Assembly: GCA_016932075.1 (NCBI GenBank)
Contig: JAFGDP010000056.1
Coordinates: 1 to 57,535 of the forward strand
Direction: 5' to 3'
Source of the DNA: Chitinispirillaceae bacterium
Lineage (GTDB): Bacteria > Fibrobacterota > Chitinivibrionia > Chitinivibrionales > Chitinispirillaceae
Length of the DNA stretch: 57,535 nucleotides
The translations under genes were made by a program, and so were the position numbers. Positions 1 through 7,978 of this stretch are shown here, one piece after another. The notes beneath the pieces are model-generated. The model was not told the DNA's origin. It saw only the letters and a list, made by a program, of their open reading frames with translations, and made no database searches. Within the stretch, counting starts at the first letter, position 1. Each line of letters starts with the position of its first letter.

Positions 1-24
1 ATAAACTTTTAGTGATTTTTTTCA

Positions 25-547
25 CTATTCTTCTTCTTTAAGTGGATCATTTAAATGCATGTAAATCTCTGCTTGGCGTATCAAGAGTTTTTTAATGCAT
101 CGCACTGTTCGGGCTTTTAAAGAACAAATATACATACCTGTCTTGATTGAAGAAGGTTTCAAACAAAACCGTACCGGGCATCCCGGCGATATCATCCCCA
201 TGTAAATCGTTGTAGTGCTTTTTCCGTCAAGCGAATGCAGAGTAAAAACGGTATGAGATAATCGTGTGGACGAGCTGATTGAAATATGATCCCTTCCATG
301 ATACGCAATAGAAGGAGCAGGATCAGGCCGCCAAGGGAGTGCTTCCGGTTGATTCACGTACATGCCGGTTTTTCCAGCAGGTAAACAACGATACTATGGC
401 GTTGTTCATGGCCGATTGTATAGCATTCACCGGTTTGATGGCATCAGCAAACGCAAATGACTGAGGAAAGGGGCGGTTGCCACACAGGGAGGGATAACAG
501 GACAGGCATAGCATAACAAAACAGCGAGCGACAATTTCTTTTATCAT
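25..547 (-). pseudogene. Broken secreted glycosidase-like gene (GH8-like start joined to a sorting tail)
   Basis: Two minus-strand reading frames seem to be one damaged gene. The upstream frame (547 to 323) starts with a signal peptide of about 22 residues and then a stretch with FPQ, IKP and a WK motif that resembles the N-terminus of secreted family 8 glycoside hydrolases. It then shifts frame near 370-385 into the second frame (363 to 25). That frame has no catalytic domain; after a proline-rich linker it goes straight to a type IX-like C-terminal sorting domain (LDGK, ISPG, IKTGMYI, KKLLI). Nearly the whole catalytic domain is therefore missing. The sorting tail is clear; the GH8 origin is an inference from about 40 residues. 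It may instead be two small unrelated secreted fragments. Confidence 0.5.
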
Positions 548-564
548 CGAACTGTTCCCATACT

Positions 565-1203
565 CTACATAAATGTTTTAATCCCTGCTGCCAGAAACCA
601 GATGGCAAATCCCACGAGGAACAATGCGCATATACATACAAGCCCCCGGTATATAAACGCGGTGAAAAATCTTCTGCCCTTGCCGATAGTGAGAGAAACC
701 AGTGAGTACCAAACAAAATCAGCCAGAATATGACCGATAAAAAAAACAATCACCCCCACAATGCCAAATAATCGTGATTGCAGGACATAGGCTAGGCCGA
801 TGGTGGCCCACCATATTGTCCAGTAGGGGTTTGAGAGACTGACAAGAACGCCCGAGGTAATGAGGCGGCCGTGATACCCGCGTTTTGCCGATGGCTTGAC
901 ATCCAGTGAAAGTCCCGGAAGGGAACGGAACATGCCATACGCCAGCCAGAAGAGAATACACCCTCCGGCGATACCTATACCAGCCGTTACTCTGGTGCTG
1001 GTCAGAAACGGTGCAATGCCAAGAAACAATAGCGCTACCAGCGCAAGCTCAAGCATGGCATGGCCGATCATAAGCAGCGGACCCGCTCGGGATCCATGCC
1101 GCGAACTTTCCCCGATGGTCGTAGTCAGGAGCGGCCCGGGCATGAGGGCGCCGGACAGCGCGACCACAAAGGAGGTTATGAATATGCCGATGAGCGAATC
1201 CAT
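565..1203 (-). CDS. LysE/RhtB-type amino-acid exporter
   Basis: This 212-residue inner-membrane protein has about six hydrophobic segments and the family's N-terminal pattern, with MPGPLL near residues 21-26 and a glycine-rich first loop. LysE/RhtB proteins export amino acids or related small solutes by proton exchange; the substrate cannot be told here. The ATG lies one base after the stop of the DUF2062 gene, and its ribosome site (AAGGA) is inside that gene, so the two are translationally coupled. It is the last intact gene of the minus-strand run ROK, radC, ligase, DUF2062, exporter. Confidence 0.85.
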   Translation of the reverse strand: MDSLIGIFITSFVVALSGALMPGPLLTTTIGESSRHGSRAGPLLMIGHAMLELALVALLFLGIAPFLTSTRVTAGIGIAGGCILFWLAYGMFRSLPGLSLDVKPSAKRGYHGRLITSGVLVSLSNPYWTIWWATIGLAYVLQSRLFGIVGVIVFFIGHILADFVWYSLVSLTIGKGRRFFTAFIYRGLVCICALFLVGFAIWFLAAGIKTFM

Positions 1204-1204
1204 A

Positions 1205-1756
1205 TTATCGATCCTTCTTGACCCGGACTTTTGCGATCCGTAAAAATAAGGGATAGGTCACCGCCAAAGCTACAGCTGCTGCAACTACCGCCAGAACGCA
1301 TGATCCCAGCGCCCACTGGATAAATCCGGCGGCAAGATCATGGCCGTCAACGGTCAGCTTATCGAAAAGCTCATCCGAAAAAAACCGGCGGGAAAATGCG
1401 GCAATGGAGGCAAGGATCTTTCCTTCTGGAACGACGCTGCTGAAAAGGTCGACGACCCGCTCGCACCATGCGATCGGTATCACCAGTTTTCCGGTGAAAA
1501 TGCCGGCGGCAATCCACAGGGGCACGAGCGGCAGGGCCGTCGCACCGACGCCCAGCAACGCAAGTGGCCGGTTCAGCCTGAGCATAAATGCCAGCGGCAG
1601 CAGGGTTATGATATGGAATCCGTAAAAGGGAGTAAAGCCGATGAGGATACCCACGGAAAGCGAGACTGCTGCGCGCAGCGGCGTTGCATTGGCGTGCAGC
1701 TCATAGGTGACGATCGCCGTCGCTTTTCGCCAATAGTTCCGCCGTCGTGCTTTCAT
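1205..1756 (-). CDS. DUF2062 membrane protein
   Basis: A 183-residue protein with the DUF2062 pattern: a basic N-terminus, a hydrophobic segment carrying GxxIGFTPFYGFH near residues 35-50, a second hydrophobic block, and a C-terminal membrane segment before a basic tail. The family is widespread and its biochemical role is not established. It is often found near glycosyltransferases or lipid genes. It sits between the PaaK-like ligase (55 bp upstream) and the LysE-type exporter, whose start overlaps its end region. Function unknown. Confidence 0.8.
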   Translation of the reverse strand: MKARRRNYWRKATAIVTYELHANATPLRAAVSLSVGILIGFTPFYGFHIITLLPLAFMLRLNRPLALLGVGATALPLVPLWIAAGIFTGKLVIPIAWCERVVDLFSSVVPEGKILASIAAFSRRFFSDELFDKLTVDGHDLAAGFIQWALGSCVLAVVAAAVALAVTYPLFLRIAKVRVKKDR

Positions 1757-1811
1757 GGAATTCGTTTCCCGTCATTCCTGATCTGCGTGCGCCCTCAACG
1801 GAGGGACCGGG

Positions 1812-3110
1812 CTATGAGCCACGCTGGCTCTGCTGCCGCCAGTCAATGATTCTGACGTTCCGTTGCGAAACGCCCCGCATCGACTGAATTGTCGTACTGT
1901 TTGAAATAAGAATGGGAAACGTCACCTGCACTGCCGCGCGAACATGGGCGGCGATCTTTTCCACGGCGGAAGGCTGCGTTGCCGCATGAATGCTCACCCG
2001 GTCGATACGGGGATCATCGCTTTCAAGGATGATGACATAGTCTTTTATTTCATCCAGCTCATCAAGGGCATTGGTAAGGACGAGCGGGTATACGGTCCGT
2101 GATTTCAAGCGGATAATTTCGGTGCTGCGGCCGAGAATGGGCCCGATCCTTACCGAATGGCGTTCGCACGGACACGTGCCCTTCACGGTAAAAGTGATGT
2201 CACCGGTGCGGTACCTGACAAGCGGCATCGCTTCGATACCGAGCGACGTGACCACCAGTTCGCCCGGCGTACCTTCGGGAACCGTTCTTCCTGCTTCGTC
2301 AACGATTTCAAGATAGATCAGTTCCGGGTGGCTGTGGGTACCGCTCTGTTGGGAACATTCGCACAGCGCATCGGTAACTTCGGTGAGCGCATATGAGACA
2401 AATGCCTGGGCACCCCAGAGTTCCTGCAGCTTTCTGCCGACGGAATTCATCTCCATATCCTGTCCCTTGAGACTCTCGCCAAGGCAGATAAGCTTTGTCA
2501 CCATTGATTCTTTGGCGTTAAAACCGGCATTCGCCAGGTCCATTGCCAATCGTCGCAGAACCAGAGGCGAACCTGCAAGCAGTGTCGGTTTCATCTCGTC
2601 GATGTACTGCCGGGCAAGGTCATGAGGCACGATACCGGCGCGCGCGGTCTGTGCACCCAGGTGCATCAGCCCGCGGTAACAGCCCATGCCTGACAGCGAA
2701 CAGCGGTCGAATCCCGTAAAAAGCAGGGCCCGGTCACTGGCATCGATACCCATGCTGTTAAACGACAGGGCCTGACTGAACGCCAGCCGGTCGATATCAT
2801 TGGCAGAAAGGGGGCACAGTATCGGTTGTCCGGTAGCGCCTGCTGTTGCGACCATTTCCACGATCCCCTTCACGTCAAGGGCAATGAACTTGTCGCGGTG
2901 TTCCGTAAGGGAGGTCCTTCCGGTAAAGGGCAGACGATGAAAATCGTCCAGATGTTTGATGTCATCGGGATTGATATCCCAGAAAGCCTCTTTATAGTAA
3001 GGCGAGACCTCCTTGATATGCTTTATCTGGTTGCGCAAGGCCCGGAGCGTTTTCGCTGCAATTTCGTCAGCCGATAAAAATTCCCAAGAAAGCTTAGGAT
3101 TGAATTTCAA
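1812..3110 (-). CDS. PaaK-like AMP-forming acid:CoA ligase
   Basis: This 432-residue protein matches the phenylacetate-CoA ligase branch of the adenylate-forming family: a glycine/threonine ATP loop (ATAGATGQP, around residue 90), a C-terminal block with ALTEVTD in place of the usual YGxTE, and EAMPLVRYRTGD, which holds the nucleotide-binding Asp. Length fits PaaK (about 430). Family members activate aromatic or other carboxylic acids to CoA thioesters, and some paralogues serve in capsule or secondary metabolism. No phenylacetate genes are nearby, so the substrate is open. The start is TTG: AAGGAGG lies 8 bases upstream and no ATG fits. It is followed by DUF2062 and the exporter. Confidence 0.8.
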   Translation of the reverse strand: MKFNPKLSWEFLSADEIAAKTLRALRNQIKHIKEVSPYYKEAFWDINPDDIKHLDDFHRLPFTGRTSLTEHRDKFIALDVKGIVEMVATAGATGQPILCPLSANDIDRLAFSQALSFNSMGIDASDRALLFTGFDRCSLSGMGCYRGLMHLGAQTARAGIVPHDLARQYIDEMKPTLLAGSPLVLRRLAMDLANAGFNAKESMVTKLICLGESLKGQDMEMNSVGRKLQELWGAQAFVSYALTEVTDALCECSQQSGTHSHPELIYLEIVDEAGRTVPEGTPGELVVTSLGIEAMPLVRYRTGDITFTVKGTCPCERHSVRIGPILGRSTEIIRLKSRTVYPLVLTNALDELDEIKDYVIILESDDPRIDRVSIHAATQPSAVEKIAAHVRAAVQVTFPILISNSTTIQSMRGVSQRNVRIIDWRQQSQRGS

Positions 3111-3228
3111 AATGGTGTCCTCCTTTTAGGCACGGGAACGCGAGCACCGCGTTTTTGTTAACGGCCCGCGTTCACCTCGAAGTCGATTTCTACAGGCAAA
3201 ATAGTTAAAGAGCGATGGAAAACCAATA

Positions 3229-3987
3229 TCACCACCGACGCTTTTCCAGCGTTTCAGGCCATCGCGGCAGTTCCTTGAGGCTTGCCACAGCATGGCTGGA
3301 GACGATAAGATGGTCAAGAAGAGGAAGTTCCAGGAGGGTGCAGATGAAAAAGAGCCGCTCGGTGAGCTGCCAGTCCGCCTCAGAAGGCGCGGTACCGCCA
3401 CCCGGATGGTTATGGGCCAGAATCAGGGCTGCAGCGCCGCAACGAAGGGCATGCCCGATGATGGTACGGGGATATATCTGGCACTGATTGACCGTTCCCT
3501 CGCCAACAACCACGGTATCAATTACCTGGTTACGGTTGTCCAGACAGAGAACCGCCACATACTCGTCCCGCCGGTATCCAAAACAGAAACGGAGATACTC
3601 CTCGGCATCACGCCGGTGAGCAATAAGTGTTTTCCGTTCATATTTTTCCTTAAGGCAATACCCCATTAATTCACGAATAAGGAAAAAGTGCGAGGTAGAT
3701 CTGCCGCCGATACCTGCGGTCGCCATGATCTCTTCGCGAGGCGCGTTCAGAAGCGCCCCGAGACTTGCATACCGACCCACGAGATCTTTTGCGATCTTCT
3801 TGGTATCGCGACGGGGTATGGTAAAAGTAAGCAGCAGTTCAACGATTTCATGGAGATGAAAAGCGTTTAGACCATTACGGTTAAATCGTTCCAGAAGTCG
3901 GCGACGGTGACCAATGGTGCCGTCTTTTTGCTGAACTGAATTCGAGGGACCATCGACGTTTTTGCTGCCGGCAATGCAATCATGCAT
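3229..3987 (-). CDS. radC: RadC-family JAB-domain protein
   Basis: A 252-residue protein with the RadC layout: a helix-hairpin-helix-like N-terminal half and a JAMM metal site at the C-terminus. Visible are HNHP at residues 192-195 and the downstream Asp at 205 (HxH-x10-D), followed by the LLDHLIV strand typical of the family. RadC was first linked to DNA repair, but its true role is unclear; the fold is that of a metallo-isopeptidase, and relatives appear as accessory genes of mobile DNA. It begins 17 bp after the ROK gene stop, so co-transcription is likely. Confidence 0.9.
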   Translation of the reverse strand: MHDCIAGSKNVDGPSNSVQQKDGTIGHRRRLLERFNRNGLNAFHLHEIVELLLTFTIPRRDTKKIAKDLVGRYASLGALLNAPREEIMATAGIGGRSTSHFFLIRELMGYCLKEKYERKTLIAHRRDAEEYLRFCFGYRRDEYVAVLCLDNRNQVIDTVVVGEGTVNQCQIYPRTIIGHALRCGAAALILAHNHPGGGTAPSEADWQLTERLFFICTLLELPLLDHLIVSSHAVASLKELPRWPETLEKRRW

Positions 3988-4004
3988 GGATACTTCCCTG
4001 TTGG

Positions 4005-5177
4005 CTACTCATCCTGAGCTATGGCCAGACTCTGCACGATCACCCGGTGAAACACGCATGCAAAAGCACCCTGTGCAAAGGTGGTACCGGGCGCGGTGAC
4101 TTCAACCTGGCGGGGCAGATTCTCCTTAAGGATGTCAATGGCTTCGGGCATGAGATTCCAGATCGGCCCGGCAAGAAGCAGCACTTCCGGATCGAAGAGC
4201 TGTATCACTGCACGCATGGCAAGGGCGAGATCAGGTATCATATCATGAAATACTTCTTGAGCCTGTTCAGGATATTTCTTGCACACATCGAAAAAATTTT
4301 CCAGGTTTTCAATTGGACTGAATTGTTCCTTCCATGTCTGCAGAAGACCGGGAGTGCCAGCGACCGTCTCGAGACATCCGGTCTGACCGCATCCGCACCG
4401 GCGCGTGTGCCCGGGAAGCGGAAAATGGCCGATTTCTCCTGAAGAGTGGTGCGTTCCCTGATAAAGCTCTCCATTGAGGATAATTGCCCCCCCGACGCCG
4501 TCGCCGATGCTCAGACAGAAACAGTTGCGGAATTTTGCGTTTTTTTCATACTGCGTGCTGCCAAGCGCCAAAGCACGCACCTCCTGAATCTGCACGGTCT
4601 CCACGCCGAAATGAGCGTGTATCTCGCGCACGATGTTTTTATTATCAAGGAAACGGATGTTCGGACAGAGATAAATGTCTCCCGTATTGTCATTTCCCAT
4701 ACCGGGCATGCTGATTCCGCATCCGATGGGGAGAATGCTGAAATTACGCATCACTGCCTCACATGCCGAAAAAAGCAGCTTCAGGAACTCCTCATATGAA
4801 TGCGGCGTGGTAAAGGTGGTTGAGTACTCAAGAATTGATCCCTTGAGATTGCCGCTTATGACCTTTGTCTCCTGTACTCCGACTAGGATTCCCATCATCC
4901 ATGCCGTGTTGATATTGGTATTAAGCGATAATTTCTCACCTTTTCTTCCGACGCTTTCAGAATACTTGCCAGTCTCCATGATCAATTTGCGATATAACAA
5001 TTCCGCGACGGCCATTGAAGCGGTTGGCTTGGACATCCTGCACAGTTTTGCTATCTGCGCACGGCTTATTCCATCATTGTCATGAATAACCCTTAGAATT
5101 CTCTGCGTATTCAGGATTTTTAAAAGCGATGGCCGGTGTTGAATTTGTGACCCATGGTGATGAATACCCGAAACCAC
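4005..5177 (-). CDS. ROK-family transcriptional regulator (NagC/XylR type)
   Basis: This 390-residue protein has an N-terminal winged helix (about residues 20-75, with SRAQIAKLCRMSKPTAS) and a C-terminal ROK sugar-kinase-like domain. The zinc motif CGCGQTGCLE and the preceding HSSGEIGH glycine block are present. Such regulators bind a sugar or sugar phosphate and control carbohydrate uptake or breakdown genes, often including themselves. The start is GTG, chosen because AAAAGGAGC lies just upstream and the HTH would lose residues with later starts. No sugar gene is adjacent, so the regulon is unknown. It heads the operon with radC. Confidence 0.88.
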   Translation of the reverse strand: MVSGIHHHGSQIQHRPSLLKILNTQRILRVIHDNDGISRAQIAKLCRMSKPTASMAVAELLYRKLIMETGKYSESVGRKGEKLSLNTNINTAWMMGILVGVQETKVISGNLKGSILEYSTTFTTPHSYEEFLKLLFSACEAVMRNFSILPIGCGISMPGMGNDNTGDIYLCPNIRFLDNKNIVREIHAHFGVETVQIQEVRALALGSTQYEKNAKFRNCFCLSIGDGVGGAIILNGELYQGTHHSSGEIGHFPLPGHTRRCGCGQTGCLETVAGTPGLLQTWKEQFSPIENLENFFDVCKKYPEQAQEVFHDMIPDLALAMRAVIQLFDPEVLLLAGPIWNLMPEAIDILKENLPRQVEVTAPGTTFAQGAFACVFHRVIVQSLAIAQDE

Positions 5178-5250
5178 AAAAGCTCCTTTTAAGCGTTTCA
5201 GTTTTTATTAGTTAGTAAAATATATAAGTGCATTGCAAAAAGTAGCATTA

Positions 5251-5280
5251 TTTATACTAGCTAAAAATATTTCAGTGCAA
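5251..5280 (-). promoter_or_regulatory. Probable promoter of the ROK gene with repeated AT-rich motifs
   Basis: Read on the minus strand: -35 TTGCAC (5280-5275), an 18-bp spacer, then -10 TATAAA (5256-5251), leaving a leader of about 65 bases. Two similar direct elements, TAGTTAGTAAAATAT (about 5209-5223) and CTAGCTAAAAATAT (about 5257-5270), flank and overlap it. ROK repressors bind AT-rich paired sites, so these are candidate autoregulatory operators. Confidence 0.4.
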
Positions 5281-5359
5281 TTACGCAATTATAGTTCAGT
5301 TGTTCTTGCGAAATTTATTTTAGTAAATCGAAAAACAGATTATTCAATCTGGAAATGTA

Positions 5360-6406
5360 ATGCTAAATATTTTCCATAAACAATTGAATCAAAAGGAACT
5401 GGCAATAATAGCCCGCTCATTAGGTTCATTACTATCTACCGGAAAACCGCAAAAAAGATCACTTTCCACGGTGCTACAACAAACATCAAGCATTCCGGTG
5501 AAAAACGCTCTTTCTTCATTAATTAACCGGATCGATAAGAATAAAAAACTATCTGAAGCACTTGAAAGCAACAAGAAGCTATTTGGCGACTATTTTTGCA
5601 TAATGGTAAGTGCTGGTGAGATTTCTGGCAGCACAGGAGCAATGTTGCTAAGGCTTGCAGACTATTATGAAACGAACACTGCGTTCCGCAGGAAGGTGCT
5701 GGGAAAAACTGTTCCAGGTCTTCTGTTTGTCTGCACGGCATTGTGCACTGTTTTTGCAGCTCTGGCATATATAGTTCCCGGAATACTGGAAAAAACAATG
5801 GAATACCGCCATGAAATCTCCACGACCACGGCAGCAGCAATTGCTCTTGTATCGTTTGTTTTTTCGCACATAGGCGCTATCATTCTATTTTGCTGTGCTT
5901 TTGTTGCCGCAGCAATAGCATTCTTTTTGGTATTTCATCGCATCGTGTTTCTGGAAAAAATGGTATGGTGCATGCCCCTTTTGGGCAACCTTGTCCGTAA
6001 AAACTCCCTTCGTGTTTTTTTCTTAGCACTTTCCACTATCCTCTACAGCGGCGTAACCCTTATCCTGTCGATACGACACGCGGCCAACCAGTCTGGCAGC
6101 AGTATCATTCGGGCTACCGCCGCCACTATTGAGCCTTCAATGATTGAAACGGCTGCTTCCGTGGTCCATCTGCTGGAATCAAAAAAAATAATTTCCCCGG
6201 CGATTAAGGAAATGCTAAAAGATGCAAAATCGGTCAGTGAGGTGGAATCACTTCTCAGAAAAACAGCTTTTTTTTACGAAGAATCGATTATTGCTTCAAT
6301 AAGTGCTGCCGCCATCATTATTGAACCGGTTATTGTCGCTCTGGCGGGGCTTGCAGCTCTTGGATTGCTTATTGCCCTGTATCTTCCCTTTATTCATTTT
6401 GTTTGA
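5360..6406 (+). CDS. Lone type II secretion/type IV pilus F-family membrane protein
   Basis: A 348-residue protein with two copies of the T2SSF domain (about residues 15-125 and 215-340) and three membrane segments near 115-140, 160-190 and 320-345, as in GspF, PilC and TadC-like proteins. These are inner-membrane platform proteins that work with a secretion ATPase and pseudopilins. It is slightly shorter than GspF (about 400). The first domain has the usual LGSLLSTG, SALxxNxxLF-like and AGExSG landmarks. Neither ATPase nor pseudopilin gene is next to it; the only other pilin-type gene in the window is 5 kb away. It runs opposite to the ROK gene. Confidence 0.8.
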   Translation: MLNIFHKQLNQKELAIIARSLGSLLSTGKPQKRSLSTVLQQTSSIPVKNALSSLINRIDKNKKLSEALESNKKLFGDYFCIMVSAGEISGSTGAMLLRLADYYETNTAFRRKVLGKTVPGLLFVCTALCTVFAALAYIVPGILEKTMEYRHEISTTTAAAIALVSFVFSHIGAIILFCCAFVAAAIAFFLVFHRIVFLEKMVWCMPLLGNLVRKNSLRVFFLALSTILYSGVTLILSIRHAANQSGSSIIRATAATIEPSMIETAASVVHLLESKKIISPAIKEMLKDAKSVSEVESLLRKTAFFYEESIIASISAAAIIIEPVIVALAGLAALGLLIALYLPFIHFV

Positions 6407-6498
6407 ATCGAATAACGTTTTAATATATAATTAAATATGTAAAAAGGATGTCTGTCGGCGGAAAAAACATCCAGGGGAAAAATTTATAAAGTAAGAGC

Positions 6499-6525
6499 TA
6501 AAGTTATCGGAGAAACTACCGATAA
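6499..6525 (+). promoter_or_regulatory. Sigma-28 (FliA) promoter for flgM
   Basis: The sequence reads TAAAGTTA, exactly 11 bases, then ACCGATAA, close to the classical sigma-28 pattern TAAAGTTT-N11-GCCGATAA. It ends 32 bases before the flgM ATG. Transcription of the anti-sigma gene by its own partner sigma factor is a known feedback in flagellar systems. The spacer edges also form an inverted repeat (TTATCGG/CCGATAA). Confidence 0.75.
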
Positions 6526-6557
6526 AAATGATAGGGTGTGAAAGGTGGTGACCCTTT

Positions 6558-6884
6558 ATGAGGATACATGGAATCACCCAGCCTTTGAGCGCTGAATTAA
6601 GAAAAATTGAAAGCGCCAAAAAAGCTGAAAAAGAACCGAAAGGGATAAAAACCCCCTCCGCTGACCGGTCTGAGTTTTCAGCCAACGCCAAAAGGTTGAG
6701 TGAAACAAAAGCCCAGTTTCAAACGATCGCCGCTTCTGTCGCGGCCCAGCCCGATGTCCGTCCAGAGAGGGTGGCGGAAGTACGGGAAAAAATGGAACAG
6801 GGCTACTATGATTCAGACGAATTTATAGATAAGCTTGCAGACAAGCTCCTCGCCGAATTCGGAATCAGACCAATCGAAACATGA
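6558..6884 (+). CDS. flgM: FlgM, anti-sigma-28 factor
   Basis: A 108-residue, mostly charged small protein with the FlgM pattern: a disordered N-terminal half, then a helical C-terminal region (about residues 50-105) with VRPERVAEVREKMEQGYY and DKLADKLL, the helices that wrap sigma-28. FlgM holds FliA inactive in the cytoplasm until the hook is complete, then leaves through the flagellar export gate. AAAGGTGGTG precedes the ATG. It stands alone with its own sigma-28 type promoter and a strong terminator; no other flagellar gene is in the window, so the main flagellar clusters must lie elsewhere. Confidence 0.85.
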   Translation: MRIHGITQPLSAELRKIESAKKAEKEPKGIKTPSADRSEFSANAKRLSETKAQFQTIAASVAAQPDVRPERVAEVREKMEQGYYDSDEFIDKLADKLLAEFGIRPIET

Positions 6885-6907
6885 TCATATTTTCTATTCG
6901 GAAATAA

Positions 6908-6936
6908 AAAAGACGGGGGGGCTCCCGCCTTTTTTA
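6908..6936. terminator. Bidirectional terminator between flgM and rpoD
   Basis: An A-run, a GC-rich hairpin (arms AAAAAAG-A-CGGG and CCCG-C-CTTTTTT around a short loop) and a T-run lie between two converging genes. The symmetry of the A and T runs means it can end transcription from both sides. Confidence 0.8.
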
Positions 6937-6982
6937 GATAATATTCCTGTGCGTAAATGCCGTTGAACAGAGGTAATCAGAA

Positions 6983-7843
6983 CTACACGTTCCGGTATAC
7001 TTTGAGCCGTTTGCTCCGGGAACAGTGTTTGAGCCTTCTGAGCGCCTTTTCCTTGATCTGGCGCACCCGCTCGCGTGTAAGGTTAAACCTTTGCCCTATC
7101 TCTTCTAGTGTGTGAGCGGTCTCTTCTCCTATGCCGAAGTAGAGCTTAACGACTTCTTTTTCGCGTTCAGAGAGTGTGTCGAGGGTTTTTTCGATCTCTT
7201 CCTGCAATGAAATATCAAGCACGCCGTCATCGGGACGTTCCTGGCTGTCGTCGTGCAGCACGTCAATGAGTTTGGAGTCTTCGCCGTGCTGGAGCGGCGC
7301 ATCAAGCGACATATGGGTATTGCCGATCTTGATCGTTTCGCGGACTTCGTTCTCGTCAAGGCTCAGTTCACGGGCGATTTCCTCCACATTGGGCGCCCTT
7401 CGGTATTTCTGTTCAAGTTTGCTCTGGGTTTTCCCGATTTTATGGATGGTACCGACGCGGTTCAGAGGCAGCTTGATGATCCGGGATTGTTCGGCAAGCG
7501 CCTGCAGAATTGCCTGACGGATCCACCACACGGCGTAGGAGATGAACTTGAAATTCTTCTTTTCATCAAACCGCTTGGCCGCCCTGATGAGACCGAGGTT
7601 TCCTTCGTTGATAAGGTCACTCAGGGGCAGACCCTGGTTCTGGTAGTTGCGCGATACGCTTACGACAAACCGCAGATTCGCCTTGACCAGCTTTTCAAGT
7701 GCCTTGCGTTCACCATTTCTGATTCGAACGGCAAGTTCCGCCTCTTCTTCGAGAGACAGAGTCTTGTTTTTGCTGATCTCTTTTAAATAAAGCGCCAAGC
7801 AGCTTTCTTCTGAAATGAAACGACCGGTATCGATTGGGGCCAT
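6983..7843 (-). CDS. rpoD: Primary-type RNA polymerase sigma-70 factor (short RpoD/SigA)
   Basis: This 286-residue protein starts at region 1.2 (DTGRF, LYLKEI) and contains region 2 with NLRFVVSVSRNYQNQG, DLINEGNLGLIRAAKRFD and the promoter-melting YAVWWIRQAI block. Region 3 follows, then region 4 with TLEEIGQRFNLTRERVRQIKEKALRRL. Region 1.1 and the large insertion of proteobacterial RpoD are absent. This short form is the usual primary sigma in Bacteroidota/Chlorobiota and relatives. It could be a close group 2 paralogue, but the perfect 2.4 and 4.2 regions and a housekeeping-like promoter favour the primary factor. It is monocistronic. Confidence 0.88.
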   Translation of the reverse strand: MAPIDTGRFISEESCLALYLKEISKNKTLSLEEEAELAVRIRNGERKALEKLVKANLRFVVSVSRNYQNQGLPLSDLINEGNLGLIRAAKRFDEKKNFKFISYAVWWIRQAILQALAEQSRIIKLPLNRVGTIHKIGKTQSKLEQKYRRAPNVEEIARELSLDENEVRETIKIGNTHMSLDAPLQHGEDSKLIDVLHDDSQERPDDGVLDISLQEEIEKTLDTLSEREKEVVKLYFGIGEETAHTLEEIGQRFNLTRERVRQIKEKALRRLKHCSRSKRLKVYRNV

Positions 7844-7915
7844 AGTTCCTGTTGATGTCAGTTTTCGGCTGATGGTGCGTGAAGGTTACCTACCGAGTAG
7901 TAAAAGGATTATAAT

Positions 7916-7944
7916 AATATACTAAATTTTTATGGACATTCCAA
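7916..7944 (-). promoter_or_regulatory. rpoD promoter (TTGGAA-17-TATATT)
   Basis: On the minus strand TTGGAA (7944-7939), a 17-bp spacer and TATATT (7921-7916) give a leader of about 65 bases before the rpoD ATG. The spacer ends in AAATTTAG, exactly as in the tetR promoter at 41.8 kb. Confidence 0.6.
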
Positions 7945-7978
7945 GTATTTATAACCCCCTCCATTGTATTTTTCATCA

